A DNA stretch of 20,220 nucleotides. It comes from CAYGKP01 sp964350605. Its GTDB lineage: Bacteria > Bacteroidota > Bacteroidia > Cytophagales > JAAEPT01. The DNA is taken from contig CAYGKP010000018.1 in the NCBI GenBank assembly GCA_964350605.1, positions 1 through 20,220 of the forward strand, in the 5' to 3' direction. The notes beneath the pieces were generated by a model, which worked only from the letters and a program-made list of their open reading frames with translations, did not search any database and had not been told where the DNA came from. Both the position numbers and the translations under genes were made by a program. Of the stretch, positions 8,900 to 16,902 are shown one piece after another; within the stretch, counting starts at the first letter, position 1; every line of letters starts with the position of its first letter.

Positions 8900-10438
8900 A
8901 TGTCCGTTCGCGTTCGATTCGCCCCCAGTCCCACCGGGCCGCTCCACATCGGTGGGGTGCGCACCGCCCTCTACAACTATTTGTTCGCCCGAAAGATGGG
9001 CGGACAGTTCCTCCTGCGCATCGAGGACACCGACCAGACGCGCTTCGTGCCGGGGGCTGAGGACTACATCACCGAGTCGCTGAATTGGCTGGGCATCGGG
9101 CCCGACGAAGGCCAGGGCGTGGGTGGACCGCACGGTCCGTACCGCCAGTCCGAGCGCAAGTCGATGTACCGCCAGTATGCGGACCAATTGCTGGAAAGCG
9201 GCCATGCGTACTACGCCTTCGATACCCCCGAGGAACTCGACGCGATGCGCGAACGACTGAAGGCCGCCCGGGTAGTGAGCCCCCAGTACAACGCCATCAC
9301 CCGCGAGCAGATGCGCAACTCGCTGACCTTACCCGAGAGTGAGACAAAGGCCTTGCTTGACGCAGGCGCGGCCTACGTCATCCGCATCAAAATGCCTCGC
9401 AAGGAGGAGATTCGCCTGAACGACAAAGTGCGCGGTTGGGTCATGGTCCAGTCCAGCACGCTGGACGACAAAGTCCTGATGAAATCCGACGGCATGCCGA
9501 CCTAGCACTTGGCGATCGTGGTGGACGATCACCTGATGGGCATTACCCACGTCATTCGCGGCGAGGAGTGGTTGCCTTCCGCGCCGCTTCATGTTCTGCT
9601 TTACCAATACCTCGGTTGGGCCGATACAATGCCCGAGTTCGCCCACTTGCCGTTGCTATTGAAGCCGGACGGGAACGGAAAACTCTCGAAGCGCGACGGC
9701 GACAAGCACGGCTTTCCGGTCTTTCCTCTGGACTGGAAACCCGAAGAAGGCGAGGGCGCGATGGGCTTCCGCGAGCAAGGCTACCTGCCCGAAGCGATGG
9801 TCAACTTTCTGGCCCTGCTCGGCTGGAGCCCCGGCGACAACCGCGAACTGTTCACCCTCGAAGAGCTGTGTCAAGCGTTCTCATTGGAGCGCATTGGAAA
9901 GGCCGGCGCGAAATTCGACATCGAGAAAGGCAGGTGGTTCCAGGCCCATTACCTGCGCGAGAAATCGGCGGCGGAGTTGGGCTTGATGCTGCAAGACCAA
10001 GCCAGGGCCAACGGCGTGGACTGCCCGGCGGACCGTGCGGCGCGCATCGCTGACATGCTCCGCGATCGCATCACCTTCCCGCAAGAACTCTGGGAGGGAG
10101 GAGCTTTTCTGTTTTCGGTGCCGAGTGCCTATGACCCGCAAGTGGCCGGAAAGAAATGGAACGAAACAGCGGTTCAGGCTGCCGAGGCGTATGCCACTGC
10201 CTTGGAAGGCCAAGCCTCAATCGACGCAGAGGGGGCCAAATCCCTCCTCGAAGCCGAACTGGCGAAACTGGAAATCGGCCTGGGCAAAGTGATGCAAGCG
10301 ATGCGCCTGGCCATCACCGGGATGGGCCAAGGCCCCGATTTGATGGAGATCATTTCGCTTTTGGGCCCTTCGGAAACCGCCGCGCGCTTGCGTTCTGCGG
10401 TGAAAACCCTTACCGTAGGGGAAAACGTGAAATCTTGA
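8900..10438 (+). pseudogene. gltX: Glutamyl-tRNA synthetase interrupted by an in-frame TAG
   Basis: The reading frame encodes a full-length class I GluRS (513 codons) that charges tRNA-Glu. The HIGH-region APSPTGPLHIGG is at 8-19, the KMSKS-like KLSKR at 261-265, and the anticodon-binding alpha-helical region follows to the C terminus. Codon 202 (9503-9505) is TAG. It sits in SDGMPT-stop-HLA, where relatives have SDGMPTYHLA, so it replaces a conserved Tyr, which I recall as the glutamate-contacting Tyr187 of the Thermus enzyme. Everything after it stays in frame and well conserved, with no start signal for a separate second half. Possibilities are a base-call error, a rare allele, or readthrough; with TAG widely used as a normal stop here, reassignment is unlikely. 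A cell normally needs this enzyme, so error or a second gltX copy are the simplest explanations. Confidence 0.85.
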
Positions 10439-10692
10439 TGGCGACGCGCGACTCCAAAGGCAAACCAAAGAAGAAGGGACCCGATCCCGAGAAGCAAGCC
10501 CGGGTGAACCCCGAGCTGGACGGCTTTAAGGTGGGGGTGGACCCCTTCGGCGAGGTCAATTCGAATTTTGACATCGACCGCATCAATCAATTTTTGGATA
10601 AATCGGTCGACGACAAGAAGTTGCGGTCGAAACCCGAACGGGTAAAAAAACAAAAGAAGGACCCCAAGTCCGACAATCCCTCCAACTCCTAA
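10438..10692 (+). CDS. Small lysine-rich conserved-type hypothetical protein
   Basis: An 84-residue soluble protein starting at the ATG that overlaps the gltX stop (TGATG). Both ends are lysine-rich and probably disordered (KGKPKKKG near the start, RVKKQKKDPKSD near the end). The middle holds ELDGFKVGVDPFGEVNSNFD, IDRINQFLDKSV and DDKKL. The core D-G-F-x-x-x-x-x-x-F-G-E with a following short helix is, from memory, found in small proteins encoded beside gltX in other Bacteroidota. The overlapping stop and start suggest translational coupling with gltX. Nucleic-acid binding is conceivable from the charge but nothing proves it; function unknown. Confidence 0.75.
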   Translation: MATRDSKGKPKKKGPDPEKQARVNPELDGFKVGVDPFGEVNSNFDIDRINQFLDKSVDDKKLRSKPERVKKQKKDPKSDNPSNS

Positions 10693-10703
10693 CCTCTCCC
10701 GCC

Positions 10704-11261
10704 ATGCGCTTGCTTCCACTTTTTCTCCTCTCCGCCACGCTTTGCCTTGCCTCCTGCGGTGAATCGACGGAAACCACGGACGTGGTCGACACCACGGCCA
10801 CTGAAACCGACCTCTCCTCGGCGGAACCTACCCCCGATTGCCTGTTTCGTGTCGATACGATCTCGGACTACTTCCTGAAAAACCAGTCCGAGTTCAAAAG
10901 CTACACCTGGAACGAAAAGTCCAAAGAAGCCAAGGTGCTGTTGACCAGTGGCGACAGCTTGTACGTCCACATCACGGGTTGCAACTCGATCAGCGCCGAT
11001 GCGAAGCTTACGCGTTTGAAAGACAAAACGCCTTTCACCGACTCGGAGCATTGGTTCGAAGAAGCGATGTGGATTGCAACTCATGTGGATGGCTTCGAGC
11101 CCGCGATTCTCCAAGAGATTCACGACAAGAAGCAGTACGAGGCCTATGCCGAGGAAGATGGCGTCTTCTTCGAGATGACCAGCGACCAGGACTTCGTGAT
11201 CTCGGTGCAGAAGGGTCCTGCTGGACAGGTGGCCACTACGCTGATCCACAGCTACAACTAG
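10704..11261 (+). CDS. Hypothetical lipoprotein
   Basis: A 185-residue exported protein with a short lipoprotein signal peptide, MRLLPLFLLSATLCLASC, where Cys18 is the lipidated residue (lipobox LASC). The next 25 residues are an acidic, Thr/Ser/Asp-rich tether. The mature domain is about 140 residues of mixed alpha/beta character, including TWNEKSKEAKVLLTSGDSLY and a central FTDSEHWFEEAMWIATHV helix, and has two Cys (in PDCLF and TGCNS) that could form a disulphide. I do not recognise the family. It lies 11 bases after the small basic protein gene and 5 bases before the PAP2 gene, so it may share their transcript. Confidence 0.8.
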   Translation: MRLLPLFLLSATLCLASCGESTETTDVVDTTATETDLSSAEPTPDCLFRVDTISDYFLKNQSEFKSYTWNEKSKEAKVLLTSGDSLYVHITGCNSISADAKLTRLKDKTPFTDSEHWFEEAMWIATHVDGFEPAILQEIHDKKQYEAYAEEDGVFFEMTSDQDFVISVQKGPAGQVATTLIHSYN

Positions 11262-11266
11262 ACCCG

Positions 11267-11926
11267 ATGCTCTTTCGCGGCAACGCCGGCGTGCGTTTCT
11301 ACTGCCTAGTCGCCCTCGCGTTGTTGGCGTTTGGTGGGGTCTGTGCACTGATCTATGTGCGCGGCACGACGGTCATCGCCATGACGGGTACCTACCCCGC
11401 TTGGCGACACACAGCCTTCGCCTTGGTGACCCATTGGGGCGGCGGTTGGGTTCCGCTCGGGCTCGGGCTAATGGCGTTGCTGTGGCGCTACTACGGCGGT
11501 CTTCTGATTCTTTCCTCCTACGCGGTTGGCGGCCTGATGGCTCAATTCTTCAAGCGAGTGGTCTACCCGGATGCCGACCGACCCGCGAAGGTCTACGAGC
11601 ACGTGCTTCACATGATGGACCTCCCGCCGGACGTGGAATTTCACCACCATCACAGTTTTCCGAGCGGCCACACGGCCACGGCCTTTGCGGTGGGCTTTGC
11701 CTTTGCGGCTTGGTCCAAGTCCCGCGAGGTGGCCATCCTGATGCTGTTACTCTCGCTGCTGGTGGGCCTCTCGCGCATGCACCTCTTCCAACATTTTCTG
11801 GAAGACGTCATTGCTGGGGGCACAGTGGGACTGTCCAGTGCCTGGCTTGTCTGGTGGCTGACCGAACGCCGCTGGAAATTGTCGGAAGGAACGCTAAACC
11901 GCCGCGGACTCCTCGCGCGCAGCTAG
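11267..11926 (+). CDS. PAP2-family membrane phosphatase
   Basis: A 219-residue integral membrane phosphatase of the PAP2/BacA-unrelated lipid phosphatase superfamily. The start at 11267 is five bases past the lipoprotein stop and opens directly into the first hydrophobic helix. The three phosphatase motifs are complete: Lys96 to Arg105-Pro106 (spacing of eight rather than the textbook six), PSGH at 132-135 with the catalytic His135, and SR-x5-H-x3-D with His176 and Asp180. Four consecutive His residues (126-129) precede PSGH. Likely substrates are undecaprenyl pyrophosphate, phosphatidate or lipid A phosphate; sequence alone cannot decide. Its last 33 bases overlap the convergent glycosyltransferase gene. 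Confidence 0.9.
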   Translation: MLFRGNAGVRFYCLVALALLAFGGVCALIYVRGTTVIAMTGTYPAWRHTAFALVTHWGGGWVPLGLGLMALLWRYYGGLLILSSYAVGGLMAQFFKRVVYPDADRPAKVYEHVLHMMDLPPDVEFHHHHSFPSGHTATAFAVGFAFAAWSKSREVAILMLLLSLLVGLSRMHLFQHFLEDVIAGGTVGLSSAWLVWWLTERRWKLSEGTLNRRGLLARS

Positions 11927-12697
11927 TTCCTTTTGACGCGACTTTTTCGAAGGCGTCGTCTTAAAAATCTTTGCGCGGCCCAGGCCCCATTTCGCAAAGC
12001 GGTACTGCCAGGACACGCCCATGCACCCGAAGGCATACTTCGAGGAACGCATGAAGTTGATCGAGCTGGCCTCCTCGAAATATTTGGTGGGGCAGGTGAT
12101 CTCGGCAATGTCGAACCCCGCCCAGAAGACTTGGGCGATCAATTGGTTGTCGAAAATGAAATCGTCCGAACAGGCGTGGTAGTCGATCGTCTCCAGCACC
12201 TCGCGCGAGTAAGCCCGGTACCCTGTGTGATATTCCGATAGGTTCTGCCACAACAGAACGTTTTGGCCGAACGAAAGCAAGCGGTTGGCGATGTACTTGA
12301 TCATCGGCATGTCGCCTTTCAGCGCACCATTGCCCAAGATCCGCGAGCCAAATACCGCCGGATAGACATCCGTGGCAATCAGCCCAGCCATCGCGGGGAT
12401 CAGCTTGGGGGTGTATTGATAGTCGGGGTGCACCATGATCACGATGTCCGCGCCGACTTCCAGGGCCTTGTCATAACAGGTCTTCTGGTTGCCCCCGTAG
12501 CCTTTGTTCTTTTCGTGGCGAATGACGTGCTCGATGCCCAATTCCTTGGCCAGGTCCGAGGTGTTGTCTCTGGAATGGTCGTCGACCAGAATGACTTCAT
12601 CTACGATGTCGCGCTGGACCTCCACATAGGTCCGCCAGAGGGTTTTCTCGGCGTTGTACGCCGGCATAACCACCACCACTTTTTTTCCGTAAAGCAT
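11894..12697 (-). CDS. Family 2 glycosyltransferase (DPM1-like)
   Basis: A 267-residue GT-A glycosyltransferase without C-terminal membrane helices, related to dolichol/polyprenyl-phosphate sugar transferases. The N-terminal VVVMPAYNAEKTL is the family opening; VDDHSRDNT (about 38-46) is the nucleotide-binding DD motif; MVHPDYQYTP (about 88-97) occupies the position of the DxD metal motif. GSRILGNGALKG (about 117-128) and LSEYHTGYRAYSREVL complete the signature. It probably adds a sugar to a lipid carrier for envelope glycans. It is the only minus-strand gene in this half of the window, sharing a 93-base divergent gap with the LYS1-like gene. Donor and acceptor are unknown. Confidence 0.9.
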   Translation of the reverse strand: MLYGKKVVVVMPAYNAEKTLWRTYVEVQRDIVDEVILVDDHSRDNTSDLAKELGIEHVIRHEKNKGYGGNQKTCYDKALEVGADIVIMVHPDYQYTPKLIPAMAGLIATDVYPAVFGSRILGNGALKGDMPMIKYIANRLLSFGQNVLLWQNLSEYHTGYRAYSREVLETIDYHACSDDFIFDNQLIAQVFWAGFDIAEITCPTKYFEEASSINFMRSSKYAFGCMGVSWQYRFAKWGLGRAKIFKTTPSKKSRQKELAAREESAAV

Positions 12698-12762
12698 CGT
12701 TCCAGCCGTAAGGCGGGCCTAAAGTACGAATTCCCATCCGAGGACGGGGAGCTTTGGCTCAA

Positions 12763-12779
12763 GGCCGTATCTTACGGCC
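12763..12779 (+). promoter_or_regulatory. Perfect inverted repeat ahead of the LYS1-like gene
   Basis: GGCCGTA-TCT-TACGGCC is a 7-bp perfect inverted repeat with a 3-base loop, ending 11 bases before the ATG at 12791, in the 93-base divergent gap. It could be a dyad operator or an RNA hairpin at the ribosome landing site. No T-run follows, so a terminator is unlikely. Confidence 0.4.
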
Positions 12780-12790
12780 CCTTGACTGAG

Positions 12791-13999
12791 ATGAGCCTCA
12801 CCCTCGGATTGCTTCGTGAAACCCACCGCACCGACGATCGTCGCGTGCCATTGACCCCTGCCCAAGCGGCACGGGTCCAGCGTGAATGGGGGCACCGTGT
12901 GCTGGTCCAATCGAGTGGACACCGCGCCTACGCCGACGCGGAGTACGCCCGCGAAGGCTTATTGGTGGTTGAGGACCTTTCGGAGGCCGACATCTTGTTG
13001 GGCGTCAAGGAGCCCGATCCGGCTGTTTTGCTCAAGGGGAAGACCTATTTCTGTTTTTCTCACACCATCAAACGTCAGGCGCACAACAAGCAACTGCTGG
13101 CCGAAGCCATTTCGAAGGAGATCACGCTCTTCGACTACGAATTGATTCGCGACCAGGAGCAGCATCGGTTGGTGGCCTTTGGCCGCTGGGCCGGGTTGAT
13201 TGGGGCCTACTTGGGTCTTCAAGCCTGGGGCCGCCGGACGGGTGGCTTGAAGCTGCCGCCGCTGTTGGCCGAAGGTGATGACCGGGCCTTGTTCGCTCAG
13301 ATCAGACAAGTGGCTGGTACGCCGCTGCGCGCGGTTGTTACCGGTGGCGGTCGGTCAGCCAGCGGGGCAGTGGAAGTCTTGGATGCGTTGGGCCTCAAAC
13401 GCCTGTCCCCTGAGGAGTTTTTGAAACAGCGCGACATACCGGGTGTCTACACTCAATTGCGCAGCGAAGATTTGTACTCCACCGACGACGGGCGGCCCTT
13501 TCGACGCTCGGCTTTCCATTTGGACCCGCGGGGCTATTATTCGCGGCTGACCGATTATTTGCAGACCAGCGAGCTCTTGATTCATGCGGCGTTCTGGAAC
13601 CGCCCGGCACCGCCGTTGCTACGGGCCCGTGATTTGCGCGAACGCCCCGGCCAGTTGTTGGTCTTGGCCGACATTGCCTGTGACGTTGGTGGCCCCATGG
13701 CCCCTACCATTCGGACTAGCACGCTAGAGGCACCGTTTTACGATGTGGTTCCCAATACGTTGGTGGAACAGTCACCGTTTTCTTCCTCGGGTCATTTGAC
13801 GGTCTTGGCCGTCGACAACCTGCCCACCGCCTTGCCCCGCGCCGCCAGTGAGGCCTTCGGGAAGATGCTCCTTGCGCATGTGATTCCCCACCTAGCATCA
13901 GCCGCCGATGAACTTTCGCTCCGCCAAGCGGTCATCTTGAAGGACGGCAAGTTTGCAGACCGCTGGGTTGATTTGGCTCACTGGGTGGGGGGAAAGTAG
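12791..13999 (+). CDS. LYS1-like saccharopine dehydrogenase / AlaDH-PNT family oxidoreductase
   Basis: A 402-residue NAD(P)-dependent oxidoreductase of the alanine dehydrogenase/transhydrogenase/saccharopine dehydrogenase fold. The start at 12791 gives MSLTLGLLRETHRTDDRRVP, the usual LGL-x-R-E opening. LLGVKEPDP puts Lys73, and FCFSHTIK puts His91, where yeast Lys1 has its catalytic Lys77 and His96. A glycine-rich GGGRSASGAVEVLDALG near the middle is the nucleotide-binding turn, and LADIACDVGGPMAPT with TSTLEAPFYDV matches the C-terminal part of the family. Length fits Lys1 (about 370-400). The likely reaction is saccharopine to lysine plus 2-oxoglutarate or a related amino-acid/2-oxoacid reaction. 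It lies 82 bases upstream of sucA, whose substrate is 2-oxoglutarate. Exact substrate unproven. Confidence 0.82.
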   Translation: MSLTLGLLRETHRTDDRRVPLTPAQAARVQREWGHRVLVQSSGHRAYADAEYAREGLLVVEDLSEADILLGVKEPDPAVLLKGKTYFCFSHTIKRQAHNKQLLAEAISKEITLFDYELIRDQEQHRLVAFGRWAGLIGAYLGLQAWGRRTGGLKLPPLLAEGDDRALFAQIRQVAGTPLRAVVTGGGRSASGAVEVLDALGLKRLSPEEFLKQRDIPGVYTQLRSEDLYSTDDGRPFRRSAFHLDPRGYYSRLTDYLQTSELLIHAAFWNRPAPPLLRARDLRERPGQLLVLADIACDVGGPMAPTIRTSTLEAPFYDVVPNTLVEQSPFSSSGHLTVLAVDNLPTALPRAASEAFGKMLLAHVIPHLASAADELSLRQAVILKDGKFADRWVDLAHWVGGK

Positions 14000-14026
14000 A
14001 ATAACTGCAAAACCGCGTACCCAGTT

Positions 14027-14056
14027 TTTCTTTAGGGGCTAGCCCTTGTACCTTGC
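14027..14056 (+). promoter_or_regulatory. Candidate sucA promoter
   Basis: TTTC at 14027-14030, an 18-base spacer, and TACCTTGC at 14049-14056 approximate the Bacteroidota -33/-7 pattern, with a T missing from the -7 element. It lies 25 bases before the sucA ATG. A weak AACTG/CAGTT hairpin followed by TTTCTTT (14003-14033) in the same gap could be a terminator for the preceding gene. Confidence 0.35.
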
Positions 14057-14070
14057 GCACCCGCTAGCGG
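14036..14070. promoter_or_regulatory. Twin GCTAGC-centred palindromes (candidate operator pair)
   Basis: Two perfect 10-bp palindromes, GGGCTAGCCC at 14036-14045 and CCGCTAGCGG at 14061-14070, share the core GCTAGC and have centres 25 bases apart. They flank the candidate -7 element of sucA and end 11 bases before its ATG. This arrangement fits a dimeric repressor binding two sites on nearly one face of the helix, but no regulator is identified. Confidence 0.4.
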
Positions 14071-14081
14071 CCATTCCCATC

Positions 14082-16844
14082 ATGGACAATTACTCTTACG
14101 TCGCCAACGCCGACGTCAATTACCTCGACAACCTGTACGAGAACTATCGCCAGTCGCCCGAATCGGTCGACCCGACTTGGCAGAAATTTTTCGAAGGCTT
14201 CGATTTCGCCATCGCCAAATACGGCGAGGAAGCCCACCTGACTGCGAACGGAAACGGCGCAGCCACCGCTGCCCCCGCCACCACCAATTTGGAAAAGGAG
14301 GTAGCCGTCCAAAAGTTGATCCATGCCTACCGGGGTCGCGCGCATTTGCGTTCGAAGACCAACCCGATCCGGACGCGAAAAGACCGCTCACCCTATTTGG
14401 ACCTGGAAGATTTCGGTCTCAGCGACGCCGACCTGGATACACCGTTCCAAGCAGGCTCCGAACTCGGCTTGGGTACCGTTCCGCTCAAGCGCATTATCGA
14501 GGCCCTCAAGAAAATCTACGAGGGCACCATTGGTTTTGAGTACCTGCACATTCGCCATGCGGACCGCCTGAAGTGGTTCCGCGAGATGATAGAGCAGCGC
14601 TCGCTGAAGTACAAGCCCGAGCCCGAGAACGTCAAGCGCATCCTCACCAAGCTGAACGAGGCGGTGGTGTTCGAGAGCTTCTTGCACACCAAGTACATCG
14701 GCCAGAAGCGTTTTTCGCTCGAAGGTGGCGAGACCACCATCGCGGCCTTGGATGCCTTGATCAACACCGCTGCGGAACTCGGCGGTAAGGAGATCGTGAT
14801 CGGCATGGCCCACCGCGGCCGCTTGAACGTCCTGGCCAACACGATGGGCAAGACCTACGAGCACATTTTCAACGAGTTTGAAGGCAACGTGCCCGACCAG
14901 ACCATGGGCGACGGCGACGTGAAGTACCACATGGGGTATTCCTCGGAGGTCACGACTCCGAAGGGCAAAACCATGTACCTGAAACTGGCCCCGAACCCCT
15001 CGCACCTTGAGGCCGTCAACCCAGTGGTCGAAGGCTACGTGCGGGCCAAAGGCGACCGTTTGTACGACGGCGACTTTAAGAACATCATCCCCGTCCTGAT
15101 CCACGGCGATGCCGCGGTGGCAGGTCAAGGTGTGGTGTATGAGGTGGCCCAGATGATGAAGCTCAAGGGCTACTCGACGGGCGGCACGATCCATTTTGTG
15201 ATCAACAACCAAGTGGGATTCACCACCGACTTCGAGGATGCGCGTTCGTCCATCTACTCGACCGACGTGGCCAAGGTGATCGACGCCCCAGTGTTCCACG
15301 TCAATGGCGACGACCCCGAAGCCGTGGTCTTCTGCATGAACCTCGCGATTGAGTACCGCCAGCGGTTCCAGCGCGACGTATTCGTTGACATGGTATGCTA
15401 CCGCCGCCACGGGCACAACGAGGCCGACGAGCCGAAGTTTACCCAGCCGCAGCTTTACAACCTGATCTCCAAGCACCCCAACCCCCGCGAGGTCTACAAC
15501 GAACAGCTCTTGCTGCGCGGCGATTTGGGGGCCGACGTGGCCAAGAAAATGGACAAGGAGTTCCGCGCCTTGCTTCAGGATCGCCTGAACATGGTCAAGC
15601 AGAAGCCCTTGCCCTACCACCTGCAGCCCACCGAAAAGGAGTGGCAGGAACTGCGCTTTTCCGAGCCGAAGGATTTCGACACCAACCCGAAAACCTCGAT
15701 CGATAAGAAGACCATCGACAAGATCGGCCAGAGCTTGGTGAAGCTCCCCGACCACTTCAAGCCCCTCAAACAGATCGACGTGCTGCTCAAGCGCCGCAAA
15801 GAGATGTTCGAGGAAACGCGGGTCTATGACTGGGCGACTGCCGAGCTGTTGGCCTACGGCTCGCTCATCGAGGAAGGCAAGCTGGTCCGCATGACTGGGC
15901 AGGACGTGGAGCGCGGCACCTTCTCGCACCGCCACGCGATCCTCAAGGATGCGGAGACCAACGAAGCGTACAATTCGCTGAACCACATTGACCCCAAGCA
16001 GTCGCAGAAGTTCGAGATCTACAACTCGCTGCTCTCGGAGAACGCGGTGCTTGGGTTCGAGTTCGGCTATGCGATGGCGAACCCCAACGCTCTGGTCATC
16101 TGGGAAGCCCAGTTTGGCGACTTCGTAAACGGGGCTCAGGTGGTCATCGACCAATTCATCTGCGCTTCTGAAACCAAGTGGCAGCGTCAAAGCGGCCTGG
16201 TGATGCTGTTGCCCCATGGCCACGAGGGCCAAGGCCCCGAGCACTCCTCGGCCCGGTTGGAACGCTTCCTCAAGATGTGCGCCGATTACAACATCATCGT
16301 CGCGAACTTCACCACGCCCGCCAACTTGTTCCACGCCATGCGCCGCCAATTGGCTTGGCCGTTCCGCAAGCCGCTGGTCGTCATGTCGCCCAAGTCGCTG
16401 CTGCGCCACCCCAAAGTGGTCAGCGAGGAAGTGGAGTTCACCAAAGGGGAATTCCAGGAGATCATCGACGATTCGTACGTGGATCCCAAAGGCGTGAAGC
16501 GCATCGTGATGTGCTCGGGCAAGATTTACTACGACCTACTCGAAGTCCAGCAAAAAGACGAACGCAAGGACATCGCCCTGGTGCGCCTCGAACAGATTTA
16601 TCCGATTCACTTCGGCAAGCTCGAAAAGGTGCTCAAGCGGTACCCGAAAGCTGAGTTTGTGTGGGTGCAAGAAGAGCCCGGTAACAACGGCGCCTGGGGC
16701 TTCATCCTGCGCTCGCTCTATACACAGATCGACCGTCCATTGCGTGTGATCTCGCGCCCCGATGCGGCATCGCCCGCCGTCGGTTACGCGAACATGCACG
16801 CCAAAAAACAAGCGGAAATCCTCCGCCAAGCATTCGAAATCTAG
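14082..16844 (+). CDS. sucA: 2-oxoglutarate dehydrogenase E1 component
   Basis: A 920-residue thiamine-diphosphate enzyme that decarboxylates 2-oxoglutarate and passes the succinyl group to the lipoyl arm of SucB. The start at 14082 (MDNYSYVANADVNYLDNLY) leads straight into the E1 N-terminal segment YLDNLYENYRQSPESVDP-type helix that docks to E2. Further marks in order are MAHRGRLNVL, GDVKYHMG, NPSHLEAVNPVVEG, IHGDAAVAGQG, INNQVGFTT, CYRRHGHNEADEP (with ThDP/Mg-binding neighbourhood) and LPHGHEGQGPEHSSARLERF. Length matches OdhA-type E1 (about 910-935). It is followed by sucB after 58 bases, so the two subunits are made from one unit. The E3 (lpd) and succinyl-CoA synthetase genes are not in the window. 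Confidence 0.97.
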   Translation: MDNYSYVANADVNYLDNLYENYRQSPESVDPTWQKFFEGFDFAIAKYGEEAHLTANGNGAATAAPATTNLEKEVAVQKLIHAYRGRAHLRSKTNPIRTRKDRSPYLDLEDFGLSDADLDTPFQAGSELGLGTVPLKRIIEALKKIYEGTIGFEYLHIRHADRLKWFREMIEQRSLKYKPEPENVKRILTKLNEAVVFESFLHTKYIGQKRFSLEGGETTIAALDALINTAAELGGKEIVIGMAHRGRLNVLANTMGKTYEHIFNEFEGNVPDQTMGDGDVKYHMGYSSEVTTPKGKTMYLKLAPNPSHLEAVNPVVEGYVRAKGDRLYDGDFKNIIPVLIHGDAAVAGQGVVYEVAQMMKLKGYSTGGTIHFVINNQVGFTTDFEDARSSIYSTDVAKVIDAPVFHVNGDDPEAVVFCMNLAIEYRQRFQRDVFVDMVCYRRHGHNEADEPKFTQPQLYNLISKHPNPREVYNEQLLLRGDLGADVAKKMDKEFRALLQDRLNMVKQKPLPYHLQPTEKEWQELRFSEPKDFDTNPKTSIDKKTIDKIGQSLVKLPDHFKPLKQIDVLLKRRKEMFEETRVYDWATAELLAYGSLIEEGKLVRMTGQDVERGTFSHRHAILKDAETNEAYNSLNHIDPKQSQKFEIYNSLLSENAVLGFEFGYAMANPNALVIWEAQFGDFVNGAQVVIDQFICASETKWQRQSGLVMLLPHGHEGQGPEHSSARLERFLKMCADYNIIVANFTTPANLFHAMRRQLAWPFRKPLVVMSPKSLLRHPKVVSEEVEFTKGEFQEIIDDSYVDPKGVKRIVMCSGKIYYDLLEVQQKDERKDIALVRLEQIYPIHFGKLEKVLKRYPKAEFVWVQEEPGNNGAWGFILRSLYTQIDRPLRVISRPDAASPAVGYANMHAKKQAEILRQAFEI

Positions 16845-16902
16845 CCTTCGCGCTTTTTCTCATTCACCAGACTCACCCGGCCACCAACCGCATTCTTATT
16901 CC

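Noticed and set aside
9509..10438. Independent gene starting at TTG 9509 for the second half of GluRS
   Set aside because: The TTG is simply the Leu of the conserved HLA motif; the frame continues the upstream half without gap, so it is one interrupted gene rather than two split subunits.
14388..16409. 673-codon minus-strand open frame antiparallel to sucA
   Set aside because: Same cause: codon bias of sucA leaves the opposite strand open. The translation has no recognisable fold or motif.
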